Program-made: the position numbers and the translations under genes
Assembly: GCF_009735585.1 (NCBI RefSeq)
Contig: NZ_VJVW01000002.1
Coordinates: 518,513 to 582,512 of the forward strand
DNA from: Christiangramia aestuarii
Lineage (GTDB): Bacteria > Bacteroidota > Bacteroidia > Flavobacteriales > Flavobacteriaceae
DNA: 64,000 nt
Reading direction: 5' to 3'
The notes under the pieces: model-generated
What the model was told of the DNA's origin: nothing
Databases searched by the model: none
What the model saw: only the letters and a program-made list of their open reading frames with translations
In this document: piece by piece, positions 1 through 6,478 of the stretch
How the letters are laid out: each line of letters begins with the position of its first letter
Numbering within the stretch: the first letter of the stretch is position 1

Positions 1-92
1 CCTTTGGAATTAAGAAATTCCACAGCCCTGTCTAACGAGATATTGAACTCACGTAGAACCTTATTTAATCGCGTTGTTTTCGCTTCTGCCAT
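1..92 (-). CDS. infB: Translation initiation factor IF-2, N-terminal fragment
   Basis: Only the first 30 codons are inside the window; the gene runs off the left edge. The start codon is the ATG read from position 92, and the peptide begins MAEAKTTRLNKVLREFN, the conserved N-terminal helix of Bacteroidota IF-2 that binds near the ribosomal 30S subunit. It follows nusA by about 50 bases on the same strand, giving the widespread rimP-nusA-infB order. IF-2 delivers initiator tRNA during translation initiation. The identification rests on both the peptide and this gene order; nothing can be said about the GTPase domain, which is outside the window. Confidence 0.85.
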   Translation of the reverse strand, partial: MAEAKTTRLNKVLREFNISLDRAVEFLNSK

Positions 93-144
93 AAATTGCC
101 CTCTAAATTACTCTCTTTAATTGTATTCTGTACTCTAAATAATA

Positions 145-1377
145 TTATTCTTCAAATTCTGAACGAAGCACGGCCATCACATCTTTAATGGTCTCTTCTT
201 CCAGATCTGTACGGCGAACAAGATCATCTACATCCTGCTCTAAAACAGCTTTCGCTGTATCCAGACCAATCTTTGAAAATTCGGCGATCACCCAATCTTC
301 AATCTCGTCTGTAAATTCTTTTAACTCAACATCTTCCTCTACACCTTCACGGTACACATCTATCTCATAACCGGTTAGCTGACCAGCCAATCTAATATTG
401 TGCCCACCTCGACCAATCGCCTTGGAAACTTCTTCCGGCTTCAGCATAACCTCAGCGGTCTTAGCCTCTTCATCCATTTTAATGGAAGTTATTTTCGCCG
501 GACTTAATGCTCTGGTGATAAATAACTGCTCATTATTGGTGAAATTGATCACATCTATATTCTCATTCCCCAATTCACGTACAATACTGTGAATTCTGGA
601 ACCTTTCATACCCACACAGGCACCAACGGGATCGATCCTGTCATCATAAGAATCTACCGCCACCTTGGCCTTTTCACCAGGAACACGCACTACTTTCTTG
701 ATCGTGATCAAACCATCAAAAACTTCAGGGATCTCCTGTTCGAATAACTTCTCAAGGAAACCTGGAGCGGTTCTGGACATTATAATGGTAGGCTTGTTAC
801 CTTTTAATTCGACGCTTTCTATGATTCCCCTTACATTTTCTCCTTTACGGAAGAAATCTGAAGGAATCTGACGGTCTTTAGGAAGCACTATTTCATTTCC
901 TTCATCATCAAGAAGAATAATGGCTCTGTGCCTTATATGATGAACTTCTGCAGTATAGATCTCACCTTCAAGATCTTTGAACTGCTTGTAAATATTCGTG
1001 TTGTCGTGCTCGTGGATCTTTGAGATCAAATTCTGGCGCAGGGCCAGGATCGCTCTTCTTCCAAGATCTACCAGCTTCACTTCTTCAGAAACATCCTCAC
1101 CAACTTCAAAATCGGGCTCGATCTTTCTTGCCTGAGAAAGGGAGATTTCCCTGTTAGAATCCTCAACTTCACCATCTGCCACTACGATTCGGTTTCTCCA
1201 AATCTCAAGATCTCCTTTATCAGGGTTTACAATAATATCAAAATTATCGTCTTCTCCATACTTTTTCTTCAAAGCATTTCTAAAAACATCCTCAAGGATC
1301 GCCATCAGCGTTACACGATCTATCAGTTTATCATCTTTAAACTCTGAGAATGACTCAATCAACGCGATATTTTCCAT
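145..1377 (-). CDS. nusA: Transcription termination/antitermination factor NusA
   Basis: NusA binds RNA polymerase and nascent RNA and modulates pausing, termination and antitermination. The 410-residue protein has the polymerase-binding N-terminal domain (about 1-125), an S1 RNA-binding domain (about 133-200), and two KH domains marked by GMKGSRIHSIVRELG and AIGRGGHNIRLAGQLTGYEI. The tail is short and acidic; the extra repeats of E. coli NusA are absent, as is normal outside Gammaproteobacteria. It lies 12 bases downstream of rimP and about 50 upstream of infB, so the three are surely co-transcribed. A terminator-like hairpin in the shared leader suggests the operon is attenuated, possibly by NusA itself. 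Confidence 0.97.
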   Translation of the reverse strand: MENIALIESFSEFKDDKLIDRVTLMAILEDVFRNALKKKYGEDDNFDIIVNPDKGDLEIWRNRIVVADGEVEDSNREISLSQARKIEPDFEVGEDVSEEVKLVDLGRRAILALRQNLISKIHEHDNTNIYKQFKDLEGEIYTAEVHHIRHRAIILLDDEGNEIVLPKDRQIPSDFFRKGENVRGIIESVELKGNKPTIIMSRTAPGFLEKLFEQEIPEVFDGLITIKKVVRVPGEKAKVAVDSYDDRIDPVGACVGMKGSRIHSIVRELGNENIDVINFTNNEQLFITRALSPAKITSIKMDEEAKTAEVMLKPEEVSKAIGRGGHNIRLAGQLTGYEIDVYREGVEEDVELKEFTDEIEDWVIAEFSKIGLDTAKAVLEQDVDDLVRRTDLEEETIKDVMAVLRSEFEE

Positions 1378-1389
1378 ATCAATTTGTGA

Positions 1390-1851
1390 TTAAAATGTTA
1401 TTTTAACTTTTGCTTCCACAACTTCAGCATAGGGCAAAACCGCCTCTTTCTGAACTGTAACTTTGCCCTTACCTACCGGTTTTGGCTCTCTTGCTTTCCA
1501 TGAAAGCTTTATTTCGTTTTCATCTGCAGATACCAGGTCACCTTCGAACTTTTCATTCTCGGTCTTCACCTTTAACCTGCGACCTATATTCTTTTTGAAT
1601 TGTCTTGGCATTAAAAGAGGTTCGGAGACCCCTGCCGAAGTAACTTCCAGAGAAAAATCTTCCTCTTCCCTGTCCAGGTTGTGCTCTATGGCACGGCTCA
1701 CCATGATACAGTCATTTACCGATACACCTTCATCACCGTCTATTACAATCTTGATATGATTGGCGGAGTTTACATCAAGGCTTATTAAAAATAAGGAATT
1801 ATTTTCTTCGAATACCTTCTCTGCTAACTTTTCTACCTTATCCTTCAGCAT
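1390..1851 (-). CDS. rimP: Ribosome maturation factor RimP
   Basis: RimP assists late maturation of the 30S ribosomal subunit. The protein is 153 residues, normal for the family, with the conserved N-terminal domain segment DGDEGVSVNDCIMVSRAIE and, after it, DREEEDFSLEVTSAGVSEPL, which is the family hallmark. The C-terminal SH3-like domain follows. It is the first gene of the rimP-nusA-infB operon. The start ATG at 1851 has no purine-rich ribosome binding site; instead an A/T-rich stretch following a hairpin lies directly upstream. Confidence 0.95.
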   Translation of the reverse strand: MLKDKVEKLAEKVFEENNSLFLISLDVNSANHIKIVIDGDEGVSVNDCIMVSRAIEHNLDREEEDFSLEVTSAGVSEPLLMPRQFKKNIGRRLKVKTENEKFEGDLVSADENEIKLSWKAREPKPVGKGKVTVQKEAVLPYAEVVEAKVKITF

Positions 1852-1859
1852 ATGTTTAT

Positions 1860-1884
1860 AAAAAGAGGGGACTTCTGTCCCCTC
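1860..1884 (-). terminator. Terminator-like hairpin in the rimP-nusA leader (putative attenuator)
   Basis: Read on the minus strand, GAGGGGAC and GTCCCCTC form a perfect 8-bp G/C-rich stem around an AGAA loop, followed by five T residues, 13 bases before the rimP start codon. The likely promoter is upstream of it at 1912-1919, so the hairpin would be the first thing transcribed. It has the form of an intrinsic terminator placed in a 5' leader, which is the usual form of an attenuator. Confidence 0.7.
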
Positions 1885-1911
1885 GCTGTACTTTTTTTAG
1901 TTTCAACGCTG

Positions 1912-1919
1912 CAAATATA
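1912..1919 (-). promoter_or_regulatory. Probable -7 element of the rimP-nusA-infB promoter
   Basis: On the minus strand the sequence reads TATATTTG, an exact match to the Bacteroidota -7 consensus TAnnTTTG. A start of transcription near 1905 would give a leader of roughly 50 bases containing the 1865-1884 hairpin. The -33 element upstream is weak. Confidence 0.6.
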
Positions 1920-2101
1920 GCAATATTTTTCAAGTATAAAAACGTGAAAATAAATGAAATAGTAAGAATGTTTCACAGCCCGGCGCTTTTCAGAATATTT
2001 CTGAAGAGGCTGCTTCCATAAAAAAGGAAATATTTAAGAGGAGATAAATTATTCTTTGTAATTTTAATAATGCATTCACTCATAAGCTATTAACTACAGT
2101 C

Positions 2102-2929
2102 ATGAAAAATATTCTTGTTCCCACCGATTTCAGCGACCAGGCTGAAAAGGCCTTAAAAGTTGCCGCGCAATTAGCAAAAAAATTCGACGGAGAGATCTAT
2201 TTACTGCATATGCTGGAATTACCACTGCAGCTGATCGATCCCGTTGGCGGTGGAAGCCAGAATATTCCGGAAGCCATTTTCTTTATGAAACTGGCGCACC
2301 AGAGATTCGCCAAGATCATGAAGGAACCTTATCTGAAAGATATCAAGGTACATGAAGTAGTAGAGTTCCACCGAGCCTTTGACGGGATCATGGAAATAGG
2401 AAAAGAGAAGAATTGCGACCTTATCGTGATGGGTTCTCATGGCGCCAGCGGATTCCAGGAAATGTTCATAGGCTCCAATACCGAAAAAGTGGTAAGACAT
2501 TCGGAGATCCCGGTACTGGTGATCAAGAACGAGATCCCCGATTTTAAGATCCAAAATTTCATTTTCGCTACAGATGCCAACCCAAAACATAAAGAGCTAC
2601 TGGCCAAGGCCCGGAATTTTGCCAAAACCATGGGCGCCAAACTGCATCTTCTGTTCGTGAATACACCAAATGACTTCTTAACCAGTAAGGAAGCTCAGCA
2701 GAGATTGGAGAAATATATGGGTAATACCGACCATAAAGATCTGGAAGTGCATATCTACAACGACGTTAGCGTAGAGCAGGGAATTCTGAATTTCGCCAAA
2801 AAGCTGGATGCGGGACTCATTGGTATTGGCACCCACGGTCGTAAGGGCCTGGCCCATTTCTTTAATGGCAGTATAAGCGAAGACCTGGTAAACCATTCCA
2901 ACCGGCCCGTGGTAACCTTCAAGATCTAA
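2102..2929 (+). CDS. Tandem-domain universal stress protein (UspA family)
   Basis: The 275-residue protein is two USP domains in a row (about 1-142 and 150-275), a common form in Bacteroidota. Both carry the nucleotide-binding signature G-x2-G-x9-G-S: residues 111-125 in the first and 243-257 in the second, so both halves may bind ATP. It starts with MKNILVPTDFSD, the usual first beta strand and acidic residue. USP proteins are cytosolic and accumulate under stress; the exact role is not known. It is a single-gene unit whose stop codon overlaps, tail to tail, the stop codon of the minus-strand gene at 2926-4449, so no independent terminator separates them. Confidence 0.93.
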   Translation: MKNILVPTDFSDQAEKALKVAAQLAKKFDGEIYLLHMLELPLQLIDPVGGGSQNIPEAIFFMKLAHQRFAKIMKEPYLKDIKVHEVVEFHRAFDGIMEIGKEKNCDLIVMGSHGASGFQEMFIGSNTEKVVRHSEIPVLVIKNEIPDFKIQNFIFATDANPKHKELLAKARNFAKTMGAKLHLLFVNTPNDFLTSKEAQQRLEKYMGNTDHKDLEVHIYNDVSVEQGILNFAKKLDAGLIGIGTHGRKGLAHFFNGSISEDLVNHSNRPVVTFKI

Positions 2930-4449
2930 ATAAAAGATTTAAAGGCTCCGGTCTTGACCATGTTCCAGAAGTAGTTCCAGAAAGATTTGGACTTATCCCT
3001 TTCTACGTTGATCTCTTTTTGGGTTTTCTCTCCCTTCACCGCCTTGTTGCGCACAATTAGATTGGCGAGTGCAGATATGACCTTGTTCTTTCGTTGCCCG
3101 TCCTTCCGGAGCACCTCGATCTTAAAATCCTTATACTTCAGCCTCATATCTCCCCTGGCCCAATCATTATTACCGTAGAAATTAAAATACATGTCCAGTA
3201 TTTCTCCGGAAGCCTCCACATTCATGGCTGCAGTAAGGAACCTGTTCATTTGCCCTGCCTGCAAACGCCCCATCTCCCCGCTTATCTGAAATTCATCGGT
3301 AGGGTCGCTAATGTCGAATTTCCAGTCTATACTTAAAGGAGCGGCCTTCATAAAATCGGCCCTGGCCTTTACCCGGGTCTCCGGAAAATCCTGCCTGCTA
3401 AGATCAAGGTTGGTAATGTTCCAGATAGTTCCGTTTAAGTTGGAAAATTCTACTATGCCGGAAGGCCTGCCCGCCTGTATCCTTTCTTCATATCTTATAT
3501 AAGAATCCCGGATCTTAATACTATCCAATTGCAACAGAAAAGGTAGCTGCCTTATCATTTTACTGTACATAGGCTTGGTAGAGTTATCATCTGGCGGCAG
3601 CTTATCCCGGTAGATATCAAAGTTCACCCCAGCAATTCGGGTAAATGGATTCTGAAATTTCAAGGAATCATTCTGTACAGACCAGTTAAGATCGTTAAAT
3701 GAAATCGAGTCTATGCTAAGATCATACCGGTCTTTCTCTACCCTGATGGTTTTTTGGTGCCCGGCCTTAGAGTATTTCGGAATGATCCTAAAATCGCTGA
3801 TTTGCACATTCTCGTCCCGCATAAGGAACTTGCCTATCGCCAGTTCGTGCTGCTGGTCCAGGTCGTAGAAAATACTGTCTACCTCCAGCCTGATGATCTC
3901 ATAGTTAAAAGGAACAGTTTCATTAAGGGTCTTCGCATTCACCCGAACATTTTCCATCTTCAGCGAGGCAAGGCTGGTATAAAGCCTGTGCTCGTTACTA
4001 TCCTTTTCGAAGATCCTGAAATCACCCCGGCTCACATTTACCTTTTTAATAAGGATACGGTTTTTGAAGCTGGATCTTTTTCGGGCAGAAGCAGAGTCTT
4101 TAGCTTCCTTCTCAAACCTGTAGAATTTCACCACCGGTTTAGAGATCCTGAGGTCACCAATGATAATGTCCTTATTCGAAATATAATCCCAAAGATGAAT
4201 GTCATTTAATAGAATGGTATCTACTTTAAGGGTCTTTCCCTTTATCTGGATAAACGGGTTGATCACCTCTGCCGTGCGGTCCAGTAATTTCACATCTACC
4301 TTCTCAAAAGTAGCATTCGCCTTCTTTAGATTCTCTTCTATGCTGGACTTTATCCTTGCCTCCAGGTAATTATTCAGAACGACCAGGCTTATCGCAAGTA
4401 CACCTATACCTATTAGAACACCTATGGCAAGTTTTTTGGATTTCTTCAA
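2926..4449 (-). CDS. AsmA-like membrane-anchored protein of unknown function
   Basis: A 507-residue protein with one N-terminal membrane helix (about 8-27, followed by NNYLEARIK) and a long, beta-rich remainder predicted to lie in the periplasm. The organisation (N-terminal anchor, repeated short beta strands, terms such as FNYEIIRLEVDSIFYDL) resembles AsmA/DUF748-type proteins, which are thought to act in outer-membrane lipid transport or assembly, but I see no diagnostic motif. It stands alone between convergent and divergent neighbours. A 9-bp inverted repeat lies just upstream of the start (4456-4476). Confidence 0.6.
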   Translation of the reverse strand: MKKSKKLAIGVLIGIGVLAISLVVLNNYLEARIKSSIEENLKKANATFEKVDVKLLDRTAEVINPFIQIKGKTLKVDTILLNDIHLWDYISNKDIIIGDLRISKPVVKFYRFEKEAKDSASARKRSSFKNRILIKKVNVSRGDFRIFEKDSNEHRLYTSLASLKMENVRVNAKTLNETVPFNYEIIRLEVDSIFYDLDQQHELAIGKFLMRDENVQISDFRIIPKYSKAGHQKTIRVEKDRYDLSIDSISFNDLNWSVQNDSLKFQNPFTRIAGVNFDIYRDKLPPDDNSTKPMYSKMIRQLPFLLQLDSIKIRDSYIRYEERIQAGRPSGIVEFSNLNGTIWNITNLDLSRQDFPETRVKARADFMKAAPLSIDWKFDISDPTDEFQISGEMGRLQAGQMNRFLTAAMNVEASGEILDMYFNFYGNNDWARGDMRLKYKDFKIEVLRKDGQRKNKVISALANLIVRNKAVKGEKTQKEINVERDKSKSFWNYFWNMVKTGAFKSFI

Positions 4450-4455
4450 TTTCAG

Positions 4456-4476
4456 ATTGGTTTTGTGAAAACCAAT
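4456..4476 (-). promoter_or_regulatory. Perfect inverted repeat just upstream of the AsmA-like gene
   Basis: ATTGGTTTT and AAAACCAAT form a perfect 9-bp inverted repeat separated by three bases, ending seven bases before the start codon at 4449. It could be an operator half-site pair or an RNA hairpin at the ribosome entry region. There is no T-run that would make it a terminator for either strand. Confidence 0.4.
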
Positions 4477-4584
4477 TTACAATTCCGGGGCATTCTCAGA
4501 GCCGGTTTAAGATTTTTTAACTTAAAAGATTGTAAGACAGAAGTTACCAGAGTTAAATAATTGTCAAACTTGGTTCGGCGCTTT

Positions 4585-4613
4585 TTTGGTATAATAAATG
4601 GATGCTATATTTG
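4585..4613 (+). promoter_or_regulatory. Flavobacterial promoter for the small membrane protein gene
   Basis: TTTG (4585-4588), a 17-base spacer and TATATTTG (4606-4613) match the Bacteroidota sigma-A pattern. Transcription would begin near 4620, which rules out translation from the in-frame TTG at 4561 and supports the ATG at 4633. Confidence 0.7.
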
Positions 4614-4632
4614 GGACAGATATAAAAGGAAA

Positions 4633-4866
4633 ATGTTTTTAAAAGTTGGAATAAAAATTTTGTTTGTGATCACCGAGATATTCCTTGGTTTTTACAGTTT
4701 AGTGGTCAGTGAAAGTTTACTGATCAAGTTCATCTTTTTTGCCGTTACCGCGGCGATCATTGCCTTTGGTATGCTTAAAACGATTAATAAGATCTTACCT
4801 GCAGACAGGGATAGTTTTCAATTAGACCCTGCAGCTGAAGAATTAGAAATAGAAAAAGAAGAATAG
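4633..4866 (+). CDS. Small two-helix membrane protein, unknown function
   Basis: I place the start at the ATG at 4633 (77 residues) rather than at the upstream in-frame TTG, because a good promoter overlaps the upstream segment. The protein has two hydrophobic helices (about residues 5-25, GIKILFVITEIFLGFYSLVV, and 28-48) joined by a short turn, and an acidic tail ending EELEIEKEE. I do not recognise a family. It is a single-gene unit closed by the strong terminator at 4894-4922. Confidence 0.65.
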   Translation: MFLKVGIKILFVITEIFLGFYSLVVSESLLIKFIFFAVTAAIIAFGMLKTINKILPADRDSFQLDPAAEELEIEKEE

Positions 4867-4893
4867 CATAAAGGTTTAGCATAAACCAGGAAG

Positions 4894-4922
4894 ATCCACT
4901 GAAAATTTCAGTGGATTTTTTG
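4894..4922 (+). terminator. Intrinsic terminator
   Basis: ATCCACTGAAA and TTTCAGTGGAT form an 11-base perfect inverted repeat around one base (9-bp stem in practice), followed by TTTTTTG. It ends the small membrane protein transcript and also occupies the GTG that would otherwise be the upstream start of the next gene. Confidence 0.85.
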
Positions 4923-4952
4923 TTTAACTTGATCCCAAATACTAATTATTTA

Positions 4953-5579
4953 ATGAGGCTAATAGGTATTGCCGACACCCATAACAAACATCATCAGATC
5001 CCGATTCCGGATGGGGACATTTTAATTCATGCCGGCGACTGTACCGATGGAGGTACCCGGAACGAAACCAAGAATTTCCTGGAATGGTTTTCCAGGCAGC
5101 CTCACCAGTATAAATTACTGGTACCCGGAAACCATGATTTCTTTTTTGAAAAACCGGAATACCTTAAGAACATTCCTTCGAATATCCACTTGCTAATAGA
5201 TAATGGAGTAGAAATAGAAGGTATCAAATTCTGGGGTTCACCGGTCACACCCGGACTATCCAACTGGGCATTTAACCGGGAACGCGGGGAACAGATTAGA
5301 AAGCACTGGGAACTTATTCCGCAGGATACAGATATCCTCATTACCCACACCCCGGCCTTCGGCATTCTGGACGAAATTAGCCGCGGAATTAACCTGGGCT
5401 GCGAAGAATTGGCTCAAATTTTAAAAGTTGTCCAACCATCTCATCATTTATTTGGACACATTCACCATGGTTCGGGCTCTGTTCTAAGGTCTGGCATCAG
5501 GTATTCCAACCTATCAGTTCTCGATGAAAGGCTGCAGGCAGTACATTCCCCCGCGGTCATAGATACTCACACCCAATGA
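4953..5579 (+). CDS. Calcineurin-like metallophosphoesterase
   Basis: The open frame extends upstream to a GTG at 4911, but that codon lies inside a terminator, so the ATG at 4953 (MRLIGIADTHNKHH, 208 residues) is the start. All metal-binding blocks of the calcineurin-like fold are present: D-T-H near residue 8, GDCTDGG, GNHDFFF and GHIHHG near the C-terminus. The short compact form resembles the MPPED/Rv-type cyclic nucleotide or phosphodiester hydrolases, but the substrate cannot be told. No signal peptide; cytosolic. No operon partner is evident. Confidence 0.88.
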   Translation: MRLIGIADTHNKHHQIPIPDGDILIHAGDCTDGGTRNETKNFLEWFSRQPHQYKLLVPGNHDFFFEKPEYLKNIPSNIHLLIDNGVEIEGIKFWGSPVTPGLSNWAFNRERGEQIRKHWELIPQDTDILITHTPAFGILDEISRGINLGCEELAQILKVVQPSHHLFGHIHHGSGSVLRSGIRYSNLSVLDERLQAVHSPAVIDTHTQ

Positions 5580-5678
5580 CTTCTTAAGACCGGGCTTGCT
5601 GAAGTTAAATAATTATTAAACTGGGAAGTATTACATTTTTTTTAACAGCTTTTATACTGTCTAATAGTAATTTAGCCA

Positions 5679-6035
5679 ATGGTGAATATGAAGAATCAGA
5701 CAGTTATGAATAGAATTACTACCCCGGAGATTATTGACGAAGTCAAAAATCTAATTTCTTATAGCATTACCCAGAAGGATACGAATAAATCGGAATTCCA
5801 TACCCTGCATCGCGCTATTATCAAGAAATATTTCGAAGCCAAACACGTGAATATCGATTATAAAGAACAAACGATAGATCTTAAGCTTCCTGTGGGACAG
5901 AAAAAATATACCAGCATTACATTTGAATGCCAGGATATCGAGAGATTCCTGAAATCATGCCTTAAGAAAGACGAAAAAAGTCTTTTCTTTTATCAAAGCC
6001 TGCTGAATCAATTCAACGTGATCTCTGCGGCATAA
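5679..6035 (+). CDS. Hypothetical protein, 118 residues
   Basis: A soluble, lysine-rich protein with no signal peptide or membrane segment and no motif that I recognise. The start is ATG at 5679; two further ATGs in frame (MKNQ at the fourth residue and MNRI at the tenth) are possible alternatives. The middle contains a conserved-looking strand pattern (YKEQTIDLKLPVGQKKYTS). It stands alone, convergent with the response regulator gene, with only about 26 bases between their ends. Confidence 0.55.
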   Translation: MVNMKNQTVMNRITTPEIIDEVKNLISYSITQKDTNKSEFHTLHRAIIKKYFEAKHVNIDYKEQTIDLKLPVGQKKYTSITFECQDIERFLKSCLKKDEKSLFFYQSLLNQFNVISAA

Positions 6036-6061
6036 AATTCGATTACCCCAATCTCGAAAAT

Positions 6062-6478
6062 CTAAAGCTTGGTCCCTACGCCGGGCTTTTTTTTATGGAT
6101 AGCCTCGCCGATATTCCTCAGCTTCTCTACGGTCATAGGCTTGGAAATAAAGCCCGAAACCTCGGGATACCTCTCTGCCCTCTCCCTGTCTGAATAAGCT
6201 ATGGAAGAAGATACTATATAGATAGTAGTCCTGCATGAAAAATCCTCATACCTGGATTTTAATTTATCGATGAACTGCCATCCATCCAGCATCGGCATAT
6301 TTATATCCAGCAGAATGACATCTGGAAGAAAGACCTGGGAAGAATCCAGTTGTTCCAGGACCTCCCTGGCACTTCTAAAATATAACTGCTCTTCGAAAAC
6401 CTCTGACCTCCTGATCAGCTTTTTTATGATAAGCTGGTAGATCTCGTCATCGTCTATTACCCATACACTCTTTTTCAT
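6062..6478 (-). CDS. Receiver-only response regulator
   Basis: A 138-residue stand-alone CheY-type receiver domain with no output domain. The acidic pocket (D9-D11), the phosphoacceptor D58 in VILLD58INMP, the conserved S90 and K113 (FISKP) are all in place. Its start overlaps the stop of the histidine kinase gene by four bases (ATGA), so the two are translationally coupled and the kinase is almost certainly its phosphodonor. With no DNA-binding domain it must act by protein contact or pass the phosphate on; the target is not visible in the window. Confidence 0.92.
   Translation of the reverse strand: MKKSVWVIDDDEIYQLIIKKLIRRSEVFEEQLYFRSAREVLEQLDSSQVFLPDVILLDINMPMLDGWQFIDKLKSRYEDFSCRTTIYIVSSSIAYSDRERAERYPEVSGFISKPMTVEKLRNIGEAIHKKKPGVGTKL

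Noticed and set aside
3754-4209. 151-codon plus-strand open frame
   Set aside because: It is antisense to the AsmA-like gene; the minus-strand gene has a membrane anchor and a coherent full length.
4561-4632. Upstream TTG start that would lengthen the small membrane protein by 24 residues
   Set aside because: A consensus promoter (4585-4613) lies inside this segment, so it is not in the transcript.
4911-4952. GTG start for the metallophosphoesterase
   Set aside because: The codon is inside the stem of a strong terminator, and the conserved family N-terminus starts at the ATG at 4953.
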